NCBI RefSeq assembly: GCF_014596525.1
Contig: NZ_MSJP01000032.1
Coordinates: 1 to 47,459 of the forward strand
DNA length: 47,459 bases
Reading direction: 5' to 3'
Source: Streptomyces sp. CBMA291
Lineage (GTDB): Bacteria; Actinomycetota; Actinomycetes; Streptomycetales; Streptomycetaceae
Shown piece by piece: positions 10,101-18,314 of the stretch; within the stretch, counting starts at the first letter, position 1, and the number at the start of each line of letters is the position of its first letter. The notes under the pieces were generated by a model that did not search any database, had not been told where the DNA came from, and saw only the letters and a list, made by a program, of their open reading frames with translations. The position numbers were made by a program, and so were the translations under genes.

Positions 10101-10997
10101 ATGGATCTGGCCCTGCTGCGCACATTCGTCACGGTGCACCGGGCCGGTTCCTTCACCCGCGCCGCCGCGCTCCTCGGACTCTCCCAGCCGGCCGTCACCA
10201 GCCAGATCCGGACCCTGGAACGGCAGCTCGGCCGGCCGCTCTTCCTCCGGCAGGCCCGCGGCGTCACCCCCACCACCGTCGGCGACGAACTCGCCCACCG
10301 GGCCGCCCCCCATCTCGACGCCCTGGCCGAGATCGCCGACACCGGTCTCGACCGGGACGGCGGCGTCCGCACCCTCCACCTCGCGGGCCCTCCCGAGTTC
10401 ACCTCGCTCCGCGTCCTGCCCGCCCTCACCCCGCTGATCGGCCAGGGGCTCGCCTTGCGGGCGTCCTTCCCCGGCAACACGGAGGAGGTCCTCGACGGGC
10501 TCGCCGCCGGACACCACGACCTCGCCGTCGCCACCGCCCGGCCCCGGGGCGGGCTGCTCGTCGCCACCCCGCTCTGCGACGAGGAATACGTCCTGGTCGC
10601 CGCTCCCCGCTGGGCCGCCCGGCTCACCCCCGATCTCCTCCTCGCCAGGGGCGCGACCGCCCTGGAACAGCTGCCGGTGGTCGAAGTACACGAGTCGCTG
10701 CCGTTCCTCGCCCGCTACTGGGCGACCGTCTTCGAGACCAAGCCGGCGGTCGCCGCCACCGTCATCGCCCCCGACCTGCGCGCCGTACGCGACTCCGCCG
10801 CCTCCGGCGCGGGTCTCGCCGTCCTGCCCCGCTACCTCTGCGAGGACGCCCTGGCGCGGGGGCGGCTCGTCGCGCTCCTCGACCCCCCGGTCCCTCCGCT
10901 GCGGACCTACTTCCTCGTGGTGCGCACGGGCACGCTCGCCCTCGCGCCCCTCGCCCGCGCCCATGAGCACCTGCTGCGCGCCGCCACCGGGTGGTGA
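10101..10997 (+). CDS. LysR-family transcriptional regulator
   Basis: A 298-residue LysR regulator. The winged HTH is at residues 1-60 (LLRTFVTVHRAGSFTRAAAL, SQPAVTSQIRTLERQLG), followed by a two-lobed co-inducer domain. The start at ATG 10101 has a strong GGGAGGGG site and matches the usual LysR N-terminus (MDLALLRTF). There is no divergent partner gene, so the target is not indicated by context. The NUDIX gene follows after 35 bases in the same direction. Confidence 0.9.
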   Translation: MDLALLRTFVTVHRAGSFTRAAALLGLSQPAVTSQIRTLERQLGRPLFLRQARGVTPTTVGDELAHRAAPHLDALAEIADTGLDRDGGVRTLHLAGPPEFTSLRVLPALTPLIGQGLALRASFPGNTEEVLDGLAAGHHDLAVATARPRGGLLVATPLCDEEYVLVAAPRWAARLTPDLLLARGATALEQLPVVEVHESLPFLARYWATVFETKPAVAATVIAPDLRAVRDSAASGAGLAVLPRYLCEDALARGRLVALLDPPVPPLRTYFLVVRTGTLALAPLARAHEHLLRAATGW

Positions 10998-11032
10998 GTT
11001 TCAGGACAGCCCGTACGGGCCATTTTCTTCCC

Positions 11033-11512
11033 ATGAACGAACGGCCCGTGATCAAGCGCACCGCACGCGCCATCCTCCTCGACGGGGACGACCTCGTCCT
11101 CATCAAGCGCACCAAGCCGGGGATGGATCCCTACTGGCTCACCCCCGGCGGCGGAGTGGAACCCACCGACGCCACCGTCGTCGGAGCCCTGCACCGGGAG
11201 GTCCACGAGGAACTCGGCGCCAAGATCACCGATGTGGTGCCCTGTTTCGTCGACACCGTCGAGCACATCGTCGACAACGGCGTCTCGGGCGTGAAGGTCC
11301 AGCACTTCTTCGTGTGCCGGCTCGACTCCATGGACCCCTCGCTGCGGCACGGACCCGAGATCGAGGAGCCCGTCGGCGAGTACGAGATCGTCCGGGTCCC
11401 CTTCAGCCGGGTCGGCATCGCCGCCGTCCATCTCGTCCCCCTCTCGCTGCGCCACTACCTCGACGGCAACATCGAGGGCGTCCGCGCCATGCACGCCCCC
11501 GACCTGGGCTGA
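11033..11512 (+). CDS. NUDIX hydrolase
   Basis: A 159-residue NUDIX-domain protein. The Nudix helix ends in REVHEELGA (the REUxEExGU core with both metal-binding Glu), preceded by TPGGGVEPTDA. The first canonical Glu of the box appears to be replaced or shifted by one residue, so activity is likely but not assured. Members hydrolyse nucleoside diphosphates linked to other moieties. The coding end overlaps the convergent flavohaemoglobin gene by 58 bases (11455-11512). Confidence 0.88.
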   Translation: MNERPVIKRTARAILLDGDDLVLIKRTKPGMDPYWLTPGGGVEPTDATVVGALHREVHEELGAKITDVVPCFVDTVEHIVDNGVSGVKVQHFFVCRLDSMDPSLRHGPEIEEPVGEYEIVRVPFSRVGIAAVHLVPLSLRHYLDGNIEGVRAMHAPDLG

Positions 11513-12867
11513 TCCACCGGGTCCAGCTCGGCGGGGAAGTCGTGCCGGATGCGCTCGACGGGGACGCCCGCGCCCCGCAGCACGTCCACGCCCCGCCGGA
11601 CCATGCCGAGCGGACCCGCCAGATAGGCGTCCCGCTCCGCCCAGGAGCCGAAGCGTCCGATCGCCTCCGGAAGCCGCCCCTGCTCCTCGGTGACCGGATG
11701 GACCGAGAGCCAGGGGAAGGTCCTCTGGAGCCGCAGCAACGTCTCCATCGCGTAGAGATCGTGGCCGCTGCGCGCCCCGTAGAAGACGTCGACCGGACGC
11801 CGGTCCCCGTGCTCGGCGACATCCTCGACCAGGGCCTTGATCGGTGCGATCCCGGTGCCGCCGCCCAGACAGAGCAGACCCGTGTCCGTGCCGTGTTCGA
11901 CCGTCATGGAACCGGCCGGCGGGCCCAGACGCAGGACGTCCCCAGGGCGGGCCCGGTGGACGAGGGCGTGGGACACCCAACCGGCCGGCACCGCCTTGAC
12001 GTGCAGTGAGATCAGCCCGTCCGGCCGGGGGGCGGCCGCGAAGGAGTAGGGCCGCCTGATCCGCGGCCACCAAGGGGTCTCCACCGTCGTGTACTGCCCC
12101 GCCAGGAAGGGATACGGCTGATCGGGCCGGAGCGTGACGACGGCGACGTCCGGGGTGCGCAGCTCGTGCGAGACGACCTCACCCTGCCACCAGGCGGGCC
12201 CTCGCCGCTCGTCCTCCGCCGCCGCGTCGATCATGATCTGCGAGATCCGTGTGTACGTACGGACCCAGGCCGCCTCGGTCTCCCTGCCCCAGCTCTCCGT
12301 CGCGTACCGGGCGAGCGCCCCGATGAGCGCCTCCCCGAAGGCCGGGTAGTACGTGGCGTGGGCCCCGTACGCACGGTGTCTCCGGCCGAGGTTCCCCAGG
12401 TACGCGGTGAGCGCCGGGGTGTCGTCCAGCCGCTCCGCCATCGCGAGGAGGGCCTGGAGGAACCGGTCCCGCTGGGCGTCCATGGCCGCCGGGAACAACT
12501 CGCGGAGCCCGGGGTGCCGGATGAAGAGCAGGGCGTAGAAGTACGAGGTCATCGCGTCGGCGACCGGGGCGATCTCGGCCAGGGAGCGGCGGACGAGGAG
12601 CGTGTCGACGGACGCCCCGGGGAAGCCGCAGCCTTCCTCCGGGGTACCGCTTCCGTCCGCCGGAGTCCCGCTCGCGCCCGCCAGGGTGCCACTGCCGCCC
12701 GTCGGGGTCCCGCTCCCGCCCGCCAGAGCCCCGCTTCCGCCCGCCGGAGTACCGCTCTCGCCCGTCGGGGCGGTGTCCGGCGTGTCCTGTGCCTGTCTCC
12801 GGCGGGTGTCCGTCGCCCCGAGGCCGTCCGCGGCCTCCGCTGCCCTGGTGGTGGTCGGAGCGTCCAT
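11455..12867 (-). CDS. Flavohaemoglobin-like globin/FAD/NAD oxidoreductase
   Basis: About 470 residues. After a disordered N-terminus comes a globin domain (about residues 85-210) with a candidate proximal His in RRHRAYG. An FAD-binding domain follows with RPYSFAAAP, then an NAD(P)H-binding domain with LGGGTGIAPI. The order is that of NO-detoxifying flavohaemoproteins (Hmp), but the globin part is only moderately similar. It may belong to the actinobacterial globin-reductase subgroup. Residues 36-77 are six imperfect heptapeptide repeats of type GGSGTPA. ATG 12867 (after GAGGCAGAAG) was chosen over ATG 12912. Its 3' end overlaps the NUDIX gene. Confidence 0.85.
   Translation of the reverse strand: MDAPTTTRAAEAADGLGATDTRRRQAQDTPDTAPTGESGTPAGGSGALAGGSGTPTGGSGTLAGASGTPADGSGTPEEGCGFPGASVDTLLVRRSLAEIAPVADAMTSYFYALLFIRHPGLRELFPAAMDAQRDRFLQALLAMAERLDDTPALTAYLGNLGRRHRAYGAHATYYPAFGEALIGALARYATESWGRETEAAWVRTYTRISQIMIDAAAEDERRGPAWWQGEVVSHELRTPDVAVVTLRPDQPYPFLAGQYTTVETPWWPRIRRPYSFAAAPRPDGLISLHVKAVPAGWVSHALVHRARPGDVLRLGPPAGSMTVEHGTDTGLLCLGGGTGIAPIKALVEDVAEHGDRRPVDVFYGARSGHDLYAMETLLRLQRTFPWLSVHPVTEEQGRLPEAIGRFGSWAERDAYLAGPLGMVRRGVDVLRGAGVPVERIRHDFPAELDPVDQPRSGACMARTPSMLPSR
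12637..12762 (-). repeat. 21-bp tandem repeat encoding six heptapeptides
   Basis: Six imperfect 21-bp units inside the flavohaemoglobin-like gene, encoding GESGTPA, GGSGALA, GGSGTPT, GGSGTLA, GASGTPA and DGSGTPE. Unit length is a multiple of three, so copy-number change would keep the frame. Confidence 0.8.
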
Positions 12868-12975
12868 CTTCTGCCTCGCCCTCGCGCTGGCCGGCTTCCG
12901 TGCTCGAAGCATGGGCCTGCGGGGGCCGCCCCGGACGGAAAGCGGCGTTCCCGGGCCAGAGGGCGGGGATTCTGG

Positions 12976-13632
12976 TTAAGCTGCGCGGATTTGGACCAGG
13001 GCATAGGCCTCGCGCAGATCCCCGCCCGTATAGCTGTGGCGGGCGAGCCCCGCAAGATGGTGGTCCGCGTTCACCGCCACGGTCTCCGGGACGGTCGCGA
13101 AGAGTTCCGCGTCGGACATCGAGTCCCCGTAGGCGACGCAGTCGGCCGCGGCCACGCCGTACCGCGCGCAGAGACCCCGGGCGATCCGTACCTTCGCCCG
13201 TGCGTCGAGGATGTGCGGACGGTGGATCTGCTCCGTGAAGGGCAGGACGGGCCAGCGTGAACCATGCGCCGTGTCGACTCCCCAGTCGAGCAGCCGCTCG
13301 ACGAAGAAGTCGGGCGAGAGGGTGATCACCGCACAGTGGTCGCCTCGCTCTCGGATATCCGCCCAGACCTCACGGATACCGCCGAGCCAGGGCGCCCCCT
13401 CGAAGGCGGCGGCGACGTGGTCCACGGTGAGATCGGCCCAGAGATTACGCGCCTGGACGGCGAACTCGTCCGAAGTGAGCCCGCGCTGGAGGAAGCCCTC
13501 CTCCAGCGCGGCGATCTCCTTGACGAGACCGAGCTGCCGGGAGATCTCCACGGCGGCGGCCGAGCCCCGGATCAGGGTGCCGTCGAGGTCGAAGAGATGG
13601 AGGCGAGGCTTTCGCGGTTTCACGTGAAACAT
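12976..13632 (-). CDS. HAD-superfamily phosphatase (SerB-like subclass IB)
   Basis: A 218-residue HAD hydrolase. Motif I is FDLDGTL (nucleophile and acid Asp), motif II is the TLS in AVITLSPDF, and motif III/IV is YGDSMSDAELF. The helical cap follows motif I, as in phosphoserine-phosphatase-like enzymes. The substrate is unknown. The start ATG 13632 is preceded by GTGAGGAAC. An upstream in-frame ATG (13657-13659) lacks a good site. Codons 2-6 (MFHVKP) contain a perfect parS sequence, so the DNA sets the N-terminal residues Phe-His-Val-Lys. Confidence 0.88.
   Translation of the reverse strand: MFHVKPRKPRLHLFDLDGTLIRGSAAAVEISRQLGLVKEIAALEEGFLQRGLTSDEFAVQARNLWADLTVDHVAAAFEGAPWLGGIREVWADIRERGDHCAVITLSPDFFVERLLDWGVDTAHGSRWPVLPFTEQIHRPHILDARAKVRIARGLCARYGVAAADCVAYGDSMSDAELFATVPETVAVNADHHLAGLARHSYTGGDLREAYALVQIRAA
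13617..13630. other. parS site inside the HAD gene start
   Basis: Perfect GTTTCACGTGAAAC, overlapping the start-codon region and codons 2-6 of the HAD phosphatase. ParB bound here would sit on the translation-start region of the gene and possibly block transcript elongation near its promoter. Confidence 0.92.
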
Positions 13633-13732
13633 GTTCCTCACGCCATGGGATGGAAGCAACGCCTCCTCGGATACCGGCCGGTTCCGCTAAAGCGGTGGAC
13701 GAAAGATCACTTCGTCGGAGAGCCTGGAGGGT

Positions 13733-14596
13733 ATGCCGATCTCCCCCTCCGCCCTCGCGCAGCTCCCCGTCCGGCACCTCACCCCGAACGACCTCCTCGT
13801 CTGCGCCGACCTCTCGGAGGACCGCGGCTGGCTACGCGAGGAGCACAAGTGGGGACTGCTCCTCACCGCGGGCACCGGGTACGGCATCGACGCCCCCGAC
13901 GGCTCCGGTCTGGCCGCCTGCTGCGTCATCACCCCGTACGGCCCCGAGCTGTCGGCACTCGGCATGATGCTGGTCGCGGAGCGGTACGCACGCCAAGGGG
14001 TGGGACGCCGACTCGTTCAGCACGTTCTGGAGGAGACCGGGGACACCCCGGTCACCCTGTACGCGACGCCGAACGGGCAGCCCCTCTACGAGCAGTTCGA
14101 CTTCAACGAGATCGGCCGGGCGGAGATGGTCCTCGGCCAGTTCACCTTCAGCGAGCCCGCTCCCGCCGTCGCGGTCCGCGCGGCGACGGCGGACGACCTC
14201 CCCGCGATCCTCCGTCTCGACCACGAGGTCTTCGGCATCGACCGGACGCACATCATCACCCGGCTTCCCGCGTTCGCGGACCACCTCCGGGTCGCGGAGG
14301 AGAACGGCCGGATCACCGGCTTCGCCGCGATCTGGCCGAACATGGACACCCATGTCGTCGGGCCGCTGATCGCCCAGGACCCGGACACCGCCAAGGCGCT
14401 GATCGCCTCGCTCGCGACCGCGACCGACCGGCCGCTCCGCACGGACGTCGACGTGCGCCACACCTCGCTCCTTGAGTGGCTGAAGGGGAACGGCGTCAGC
14501 TCGATCTTCACCACCTCGGTGATGGTCCGCGGTCTCCCCGACCTTCCCGGCGACCTCCTCCGCCGCTTCGCACCGCTGACGGTCGCCGCCGGGTAG
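13733..14596 (+). CDS. Tandem-GNAT-type acetyltransferase
   Basis: A 287-residue protein. The N-terminal half contains a GNAT core with the acyl-CoA loop ARQGVGRRLVQHVLEE (about residues 84-99). The C-terminal half (from about residue 145, VAVRAATADDLPAILRLDHEVFG) starts like a second GNAT domain, so it is a two-domain acetyltransferase. The start at ATG 13733 has a GGAGGG site. It is divergent from the HAD gene with about 100 bp between them. The substrate is unknown. Confidence 0.88.
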   Translation: MPISPSALAQLPVRHLTPNDLLVCADLSEDRGWLREEHKWGLLLTAGTGYGIDAPDGSGLAACCVITPYGPELSALGMMLVAERYARQGVGRRLVQHVLEETGDTPVTLYATPNGQPLYEQFDFNEIGRAEMVLGQFTFSEPAPAVAVRAATADDLPAILRLDHEVFGIDRTHIITRLPAFADHLRVAEENGRITGFAAIWPNMDTHVVGPLIAQDPDTAKALIASLATATDRPLRTDVDVRHTSLLEWLKGNGVSSIFTTSVMVRGLPDLPGDLLRRFAPLTVAAG

Positions 14597-14643
14597 TCCC
14601 GGGTTCGCACCACCGACGGTCACGGCCGGGCCCGGCCCTCCTG

Positions 14644-14683
14644 GGCCTGGCCCCACCCGGTCCGGCCTGGCCCCACCCGGTCC
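14644..14683. repeat. Two exact tandem 20-bp repeats
   Basis: GGCCTGGCCCCACCCGGTCC occurs twice back to back, followed by further GGTCCGG units to about 14710. It lies downstream of the GNAT gene and may be an expanded terminator remnant. Confidence 0.8.
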
Positions 14684-14696
14684 GGTCCGGGCCGGT

Positions 14697-14720
14697 CCGA
14701 GTCGGTCCGGGCCGACTCGG
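14697..14720 (+). terminator. Hairpin after the GNAT gene
   Basis: Nine-bp perfect stem CCGAGTCGG/CCGACTCGG with a 6-base loop, at the end of the GC-rich repeat tract. It is likely the terminator for the GNAT transcript. Confidence 0.6.
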
Positions 14721-14814
14721 ACCCGCAGATTACTTGCACACGCCCACTATTGCGCTTCATCGTCTACCCTTGGCCAGAAGGCCGTACCGGCGCCGAGGAG
14801 ACCGAGGAGAGGCC

Positions 14815-15273
14815 ATGACCCCGACGGACCCCGCCCTCACCGCGCTGTCCCAGCGATGGTGCGCCCTGACCCTGCTGCACGGCAGGATCGAGTCGCACCT
14901 GGAGCGCGCCCTGGAGAGCCGCCACGGTCTGAGCGTGCGGGAGTACTCGCTTCTCTCCGTCCTCAGCCGCCAGCACAACGGCCCCGGCGGGCACCTCCAG
15001 ATGAAGCAGGTCGCCGACGCGGTCGTCCTCAGCCAGAGCGCCACCACGCGGCTCGTCACCCGGCTCGAAGACCGGGGACTGCTCACCCGGTACCTCTGCA
15101 CCACCGACCGGCGCGGCATCTACACGGACGTCACCGAGGCCGGTCAGAAACTTCTGGACGAGGCCCGTCCCACCAACGACCGCGCGCTCCGCGAAGCCCT
15201 CGACGAGGCATCGAAGAACCCGGAGCTGGCCCCGCTGGTCCAGGTCGTGGAAGGCCAGACCGTCACCGCGTGA
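14815..15273 (+). CDS. MarR-family transcriptional regulator
   Basis: A 152-residue MarR-type regulator with a winged helix (LSVREYSLLSVL, MKQVADAVVLSQSATTRLVTRLEDRGLL, then the wing with TDRRGIYTDVTEAG). It binds DNA as a dimer and is usually relieved by small phenolic ligands or oxidants. The start at ATG 14815 follows GAGGAGACCGAGGAGAGG. There is no obvious divergent target, and the GNAT gene downstream could be cotranscribed. Confidence 0.92.
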   Translation: MTPTDPALTALSQRWCALTLLHGRIESHLERALESRHGLSVREYSLLSVLSRQHNGPGGHLQMKQVADAVVLSQSATTRLVTRLEDRGLLTRYLCTTDRRGIYTDVTEAGQKLLDEARPTNDRALREALDEASKNPELAPLVQVVEGQTVTA

Positions 15274-15404
15274 CGGAAGACGGCACCCGGCCCGACCGGC
15301 CCACGCGCCCCGCGACCGCCTCGCGGCCTTCCCGGGACGGCCGGGCACAGGCGGCTCCCGCGTAAGGCGGACCACGACGGGGCCTCCGGCATACGCTGCC
15401 GGGC

Positions 15405-15857
15405 ATGAGCGATTTCGAGATAAGGCCCGCCGCCAAGAACGACGTCCCCGCCATTGTCGCGATGCTCGCCGACGACGCGCTGGGCAACCAGCGCGAGTCC
15501 CCTGACGATCTCAGCCCGTACCTGGCCGCCTTCGACGTCCTCGCGAGCGATCCCCACCAGAACCTCGTCGTGGCCGTCCGCGAGGGCAAGGTCGTCGGGA
15601 CCCTCCAGCTGACCGTGATCCCCGGGCTCTCCCGCCGGGGCACCGTCCGCTCCGTCATCGAAGCCGTCCGCGTCCACGCCGAGGAGCGTGGCAACGGCCT
15701 CGGGACCCGGCTCATCGAGTGGGCCGTCGAGGAGTCCGAACGCCGGGGCTGCCGACTCGTCCAGCTGACCTCGGACGTCAAGCGCGCGGACGCCCACCGT
15801 TTCTACGAGCGGCTCGGCTTCGTGGCCTCCCACGTGGGCTTCAAGAAGAGTCTCTGA
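15405..15857 (+). CDS. GNAT-family N-acetyltransferase
   Basis: A 150-residue single-domain GNAT. The acetyl-CoA pyrophosphate loop is ERGNGLGTRLIEWA, and the C-terminal block AHRFYERLGFVASHVGFKK is typical of small-molecule acetyltransferases. It starts at ATG 15405, about 130 bases after the MarR gene. It is convergent with the serine hydrolase. Confidence 0.92.
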   Translation: MSDFEIRPAAKNDVPAIVAMLADDALGNQRESPDDLSPYLAAFDVLASDPHQNLVVAVREGKVVGTLQLTVIPGLSRRGTVRSVIEAVRVHAEERGNGLGTRLIEWAVEESERRGCRLVQLTSDVKRADAHRFYERLGFVASHVGFKKSL

Positions 15858-15888
15858 GCGGGCCCGACGGGGCCGGGCCCGCTCAGAG
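15852..15888 (+). terminator. Hairpin overlapping the GNAT stop codon
   Basis: Perfect 15-bp stem (CTCTGAGCGGGCCCG with its complement) with a 7-base loop. The stop codon itself lies in the left arm. Confidence 0.8.
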
Positions 15889-15925
15889 GGGCCGGAGAAG
15901 GCGAGCCCCTCGGTCCTCCGGCATG

Positions 15926-15965
15926 GGTGGGGTGGTCCGTTTCACGTGAAACGGACCACCCCACC
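15926..15965. terminator. 40-bp perfect palindrome with a parS core
   Basis: A gap-free 40-bp palindrome centred between 15945 and 15946, built around the parS sequence GTTTCACGTGAAAC (15939-15952) and extended by 13 bp of perfect symmetry on each side. It lies between convergent genes (GNAT stop 15857, serine hydrolase stop 15969), so it can act as a bidirectional terminator and as a ParB binding site. Confidence 0.85.
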
Positions 15966-15968
15966 ACC

Positions 15969-17354
15969 TCACAGACCGCGCCAGCCCGCCTCGTCCACTC
16001 CGCCCGGCACCACGTCCGCCGGTGCGTACGGCTCCCGGGTGAAGACGAACGACGCCAGGTCGAGATGGCTCACGCTGCCGTCGGGACGCCGTACGGCCCG
16101 CAGGGTCTCCCCCTCGTAGTAGCCGTTGAGCCCGACCCAGCCGGTGCCGTCGGGCAGTGCCCGGAAGGCAGCCCGGCGCCCGGCGCCCTTCAGCGGTTCG
16201 AGCACCACGCTCCGGCCGGGTCCGACCCTGAGGCCATAGGCGTAAGTGCCCCAGTACCAGGGCCCGGTCAGAGCGAGCAGTTCCTCGTCGACCGCACCCT
16301 CGGGAAGCGGGCGCCAGGGCTCGGGGAAGCGCGGCTCGGCCTCCGCCACGATCCGGACGAGATCGGTGGCCACGGCCCCCGTCAGAGGCCCCGATGTGGC
16401 ATTGGCGAGGGCGACCCCCGCGAGACCGTCCTCCACACTCACCCACAGGGCGGCGACGAAGCCGGGCAGCGAACCGCTGTGACCGATGAAGTTCCGGCCG
16501 TCCCTGCGCAGCAGCTGAAGGCCGAGCCCGTAGCCGCCTTCCCACTCGCCCTCGCCTGCGGGAGCGGCCGGAGCCCTCATCTCCTGGAGGGAGGAGAGCG
16601 CCAGGACCCGCTCGTCACCGGCGGCGAGGAACCCGGCGAACCGGGCCAGGTCCGCCGCCGTCGACCAGAGCTGTCCGGCCGGTGCCATGAGCCCCAGATC
16701 CTGGGACGGCTCGGGGAGCATCACATCGGCCCAGGGGTGCACGGCCCAGCCGCCCGCGTGCGGGGCGACCGGCTCCGGAGTCGTCCGGTCCATCCCCAGC
16801 GGCTCCAGGATCTCGCTGCGCAGCACCTGGGCCCAGGCCGCTCCGCGTACGGCCTCGATCAGCGAACCGAGCAGGGTGTAGCCCGGGTTGGAGTAGTGGT
16901 GGCGCCGTCCCGGCGTCCTCAGGAAGGGCTCCTCTCCCAGGACGTCGGCGAGTGCGGGCCGCAGCTCGGCCGAGGACCGCTCCCACCAGGCACCGGGCGT
17001 CTCGGCGCCGAGCCCGCCGCTGTGGCCGAGCAGCTGAGCGATCGTCACCTCGCCGACGCCCGTCCCCGGGAGGTGCCGCTCCAGCGGATCGTCGAGACCA
17101 AGGAGCCCCTCGTCACGCAGCCGCATCACCAGAACGGCGGTGAACACCTTGGTGATGGACCCGATCCTGAACTGAGTGTCCGCGTCCGGCGCGTGCCCGT
17201 CCACACAGCTCCGGGACCCGCTCCACACCAGCGCTCCGTCCCGCACCAGGGCCCCCACGAAGGAGGGCGCCCGCCCCTCCGCCTGCGCGACGGCGACCCG
17301 ATGGGCCAAGGCCCGCTCGGTCCCTGCCAACAGTCCGTCAAAAGAAGTCGTCAT
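15969..17354 (-). CDS. Serine hydrolase, class C beta-lactamase/DD-peptidase type
   Basis: About 461 residues. The catalytic motifs are S66-I-T-K69 (GSITKVFTAVL), YSN in YSNPGYTLLG, and HSGSLPG near the C-terminus. These place it among the beta-lactamase-related esterases/peptidases (Pfam Beta-lactamase). No signal peptide is obvious with the chosen start (ATG 17354 after GGATGGGG), so it may be cytoplasmic and not a resistance enzyme. A longer frame extends upstream to 17480 without a good site. The stop at 15969 is 3 bases beyond the parS palindrome. Confidence 0.87.
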   Translation of the reverse strand: MTTSFDGLLAGTERALAHRVAVAQAEGRAPSFVGALVRDGALVWSGSRSCVDGHAPDADTQFRIGSITKVFTAVLVMRLRDEGLLGLDDPLERHLPGTGVGEVTIAQLLGHSGGLGAETPGAWWERSSAELRPALADVLGEEPFLRTPGRRHHYSNPGYTLLGSLIEAVRGAAWAQVLRSEILEPLGMDRTTPEPVAPHAGGWAVHPWADVMLPEPSQDLGLMAPAGQLWSTAADLARFAGFLAAGDERVLALSSLQEMRAPAAPAGEGEWEGGYGLGLQLLRRDGRNFIGHSGSLPGFVAALWVSVEDGLAGVALANATSGPLTGAVATDLVRIVAEAEPRFPEPWRPLPEGAVDEELLALTGPWYWGTYAYGLRVGPGRSVVLEPLKGAGRRAAFRALPDGTGWVGLNGYYEGETLRAVRRPDGSVSHLDLASFVFTREPYAPADVVPGGVDEAGWRGL

Positions 17355-17476
17355 CACCCCATCCAACTCCATACCCCGTCCAATGACCCGGTCCGGGGCG
17401 AAAAGTCCCCGCGCCTCGCCCGGCACGGATCCGGCCTGGTCACGGAGCACCATGGGGGCGGTCGGGCCTGCGCGGC

Positions 17477-18223
17477 TCACATCCGGGATCTCAGTACGTC
17501 GACCTCACAGCCCGGTGCGAAGGGGTCGAAGCCGTGCTCGACCAGCCAGCGGACCGCCAGCAGGCAGCGCAGCGACCACCACGCGTGGATCACGTCGAGG
17601 TCGGTGTCGGTGCCGTAGCCCGCGATGACGTCGTCGAGGTGCTCCTCGTGTCCGAGCGTGAAGGTGGCGAGGTCGTACAGGGCGTCGCCCCGGCCCGCCT
17701 CTGACCAGTCGATGATTCCCGTGACCTCGTCGCCTTCGACGAAGACGTGTGCGATCTGCAAGTCGCCGTGGGTGAACGCCGGAGCCCATGGCCGGAGCGC
17801 CGCCTCGGCGACCCGGCGGTTGCGGGTGACCAGGTCGGCGGGCAGGACGCCGTCCGTCACGAGCGACGCGCACTCCTCGTCGAGTTCCGCCGCCAGCGCG
17901 GCGACGCTCCGCCCGGCCCGCCCCGGCCGGGACGGCGGCGGCGCGTCGTGCAGCCTCCGGATGGCGGCGCCCGCAGCCGCCCACGCCTCCGGCGACCCGG
18001 TCGACGGCCCGCCGAGACGCCCGAGCGGCGTCCCCGGGAGGGCGGCGATCGCGAGCACGGGCGGCTCACGCCACAGGATCTCCGGCGTCGGGACCGGCGC
18101 CAGGGACATCGCCTCGACCTCGATGTCCACGCGCGCCTGATCGGCGTCGACCTTCAGGAACACGTCGCCGACGCGCAGAGTCGCACGCTCGGAATGGGCG
18201 ACGACGACTTCGACCTCATCCAT
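17477..18223 (-). CDS. APH-family phosphotransferase (aminoglycoside phosphotransferase-like)
   Basis: A 248-residue kinase-fold protein. The catalytic loop is HGDLQIAHV and the metal-binding motif is GIIDWSEAGRGD. In typical APH enzymes the loop reads HGDxxxxN; here the Asn is His, which may lower or change activity. Such proteins phosphorylate sugars, aminoglycosides or other small molecules, and resistance should not be assumed. It lies about 120 bases upstream of the serine hydrolase start in the same direction. Confidence 0.85.
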   Translation of the reverse strand: MDEVEVVVAHSERATLRVGDVFLKVDADQARVDIEVEAMSLAPVPTPEILWREPPVLAIAALPGTPLGRLGGPSTGSPEAWAAAGAAIRRLHDAPPPSRPGRAGRSVAALAAELDEECASLVTDGVLPADLVTRNRRVAEAALRPWAPAFTHGDLQIAHVFVEGDEVTGIIDWSEAGRGDALYDLATFTLGHEEHLDDVIAGYGTDTDLDVIHAWWSLRCLLAVRWLVEHGFDPFAPGCEVDVLRSRM

Positions 18224-18314
18224 GGGCGCCCACTATCCCGGGGACGACCACCGATGTCGCCGGGTTTTCGGCTGCGCGGACGACACGGGACGGGAGACCC
18301 CGCAGGTCAGCCCG

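Noticed and set aside
14722..14790. Promoter elements TTGCAC and TATTGC upstream of the MarR gene
   Set aside because: Spacing to any -10-like sequence does not fit well, so I do not list it as a promoter.
17477..18223. Aminoglycoside resistance gene
   Set aside because: Only the general APH fold is supported, the Asn of the catalytic loop is altered, and no mobile or resistance context is present.
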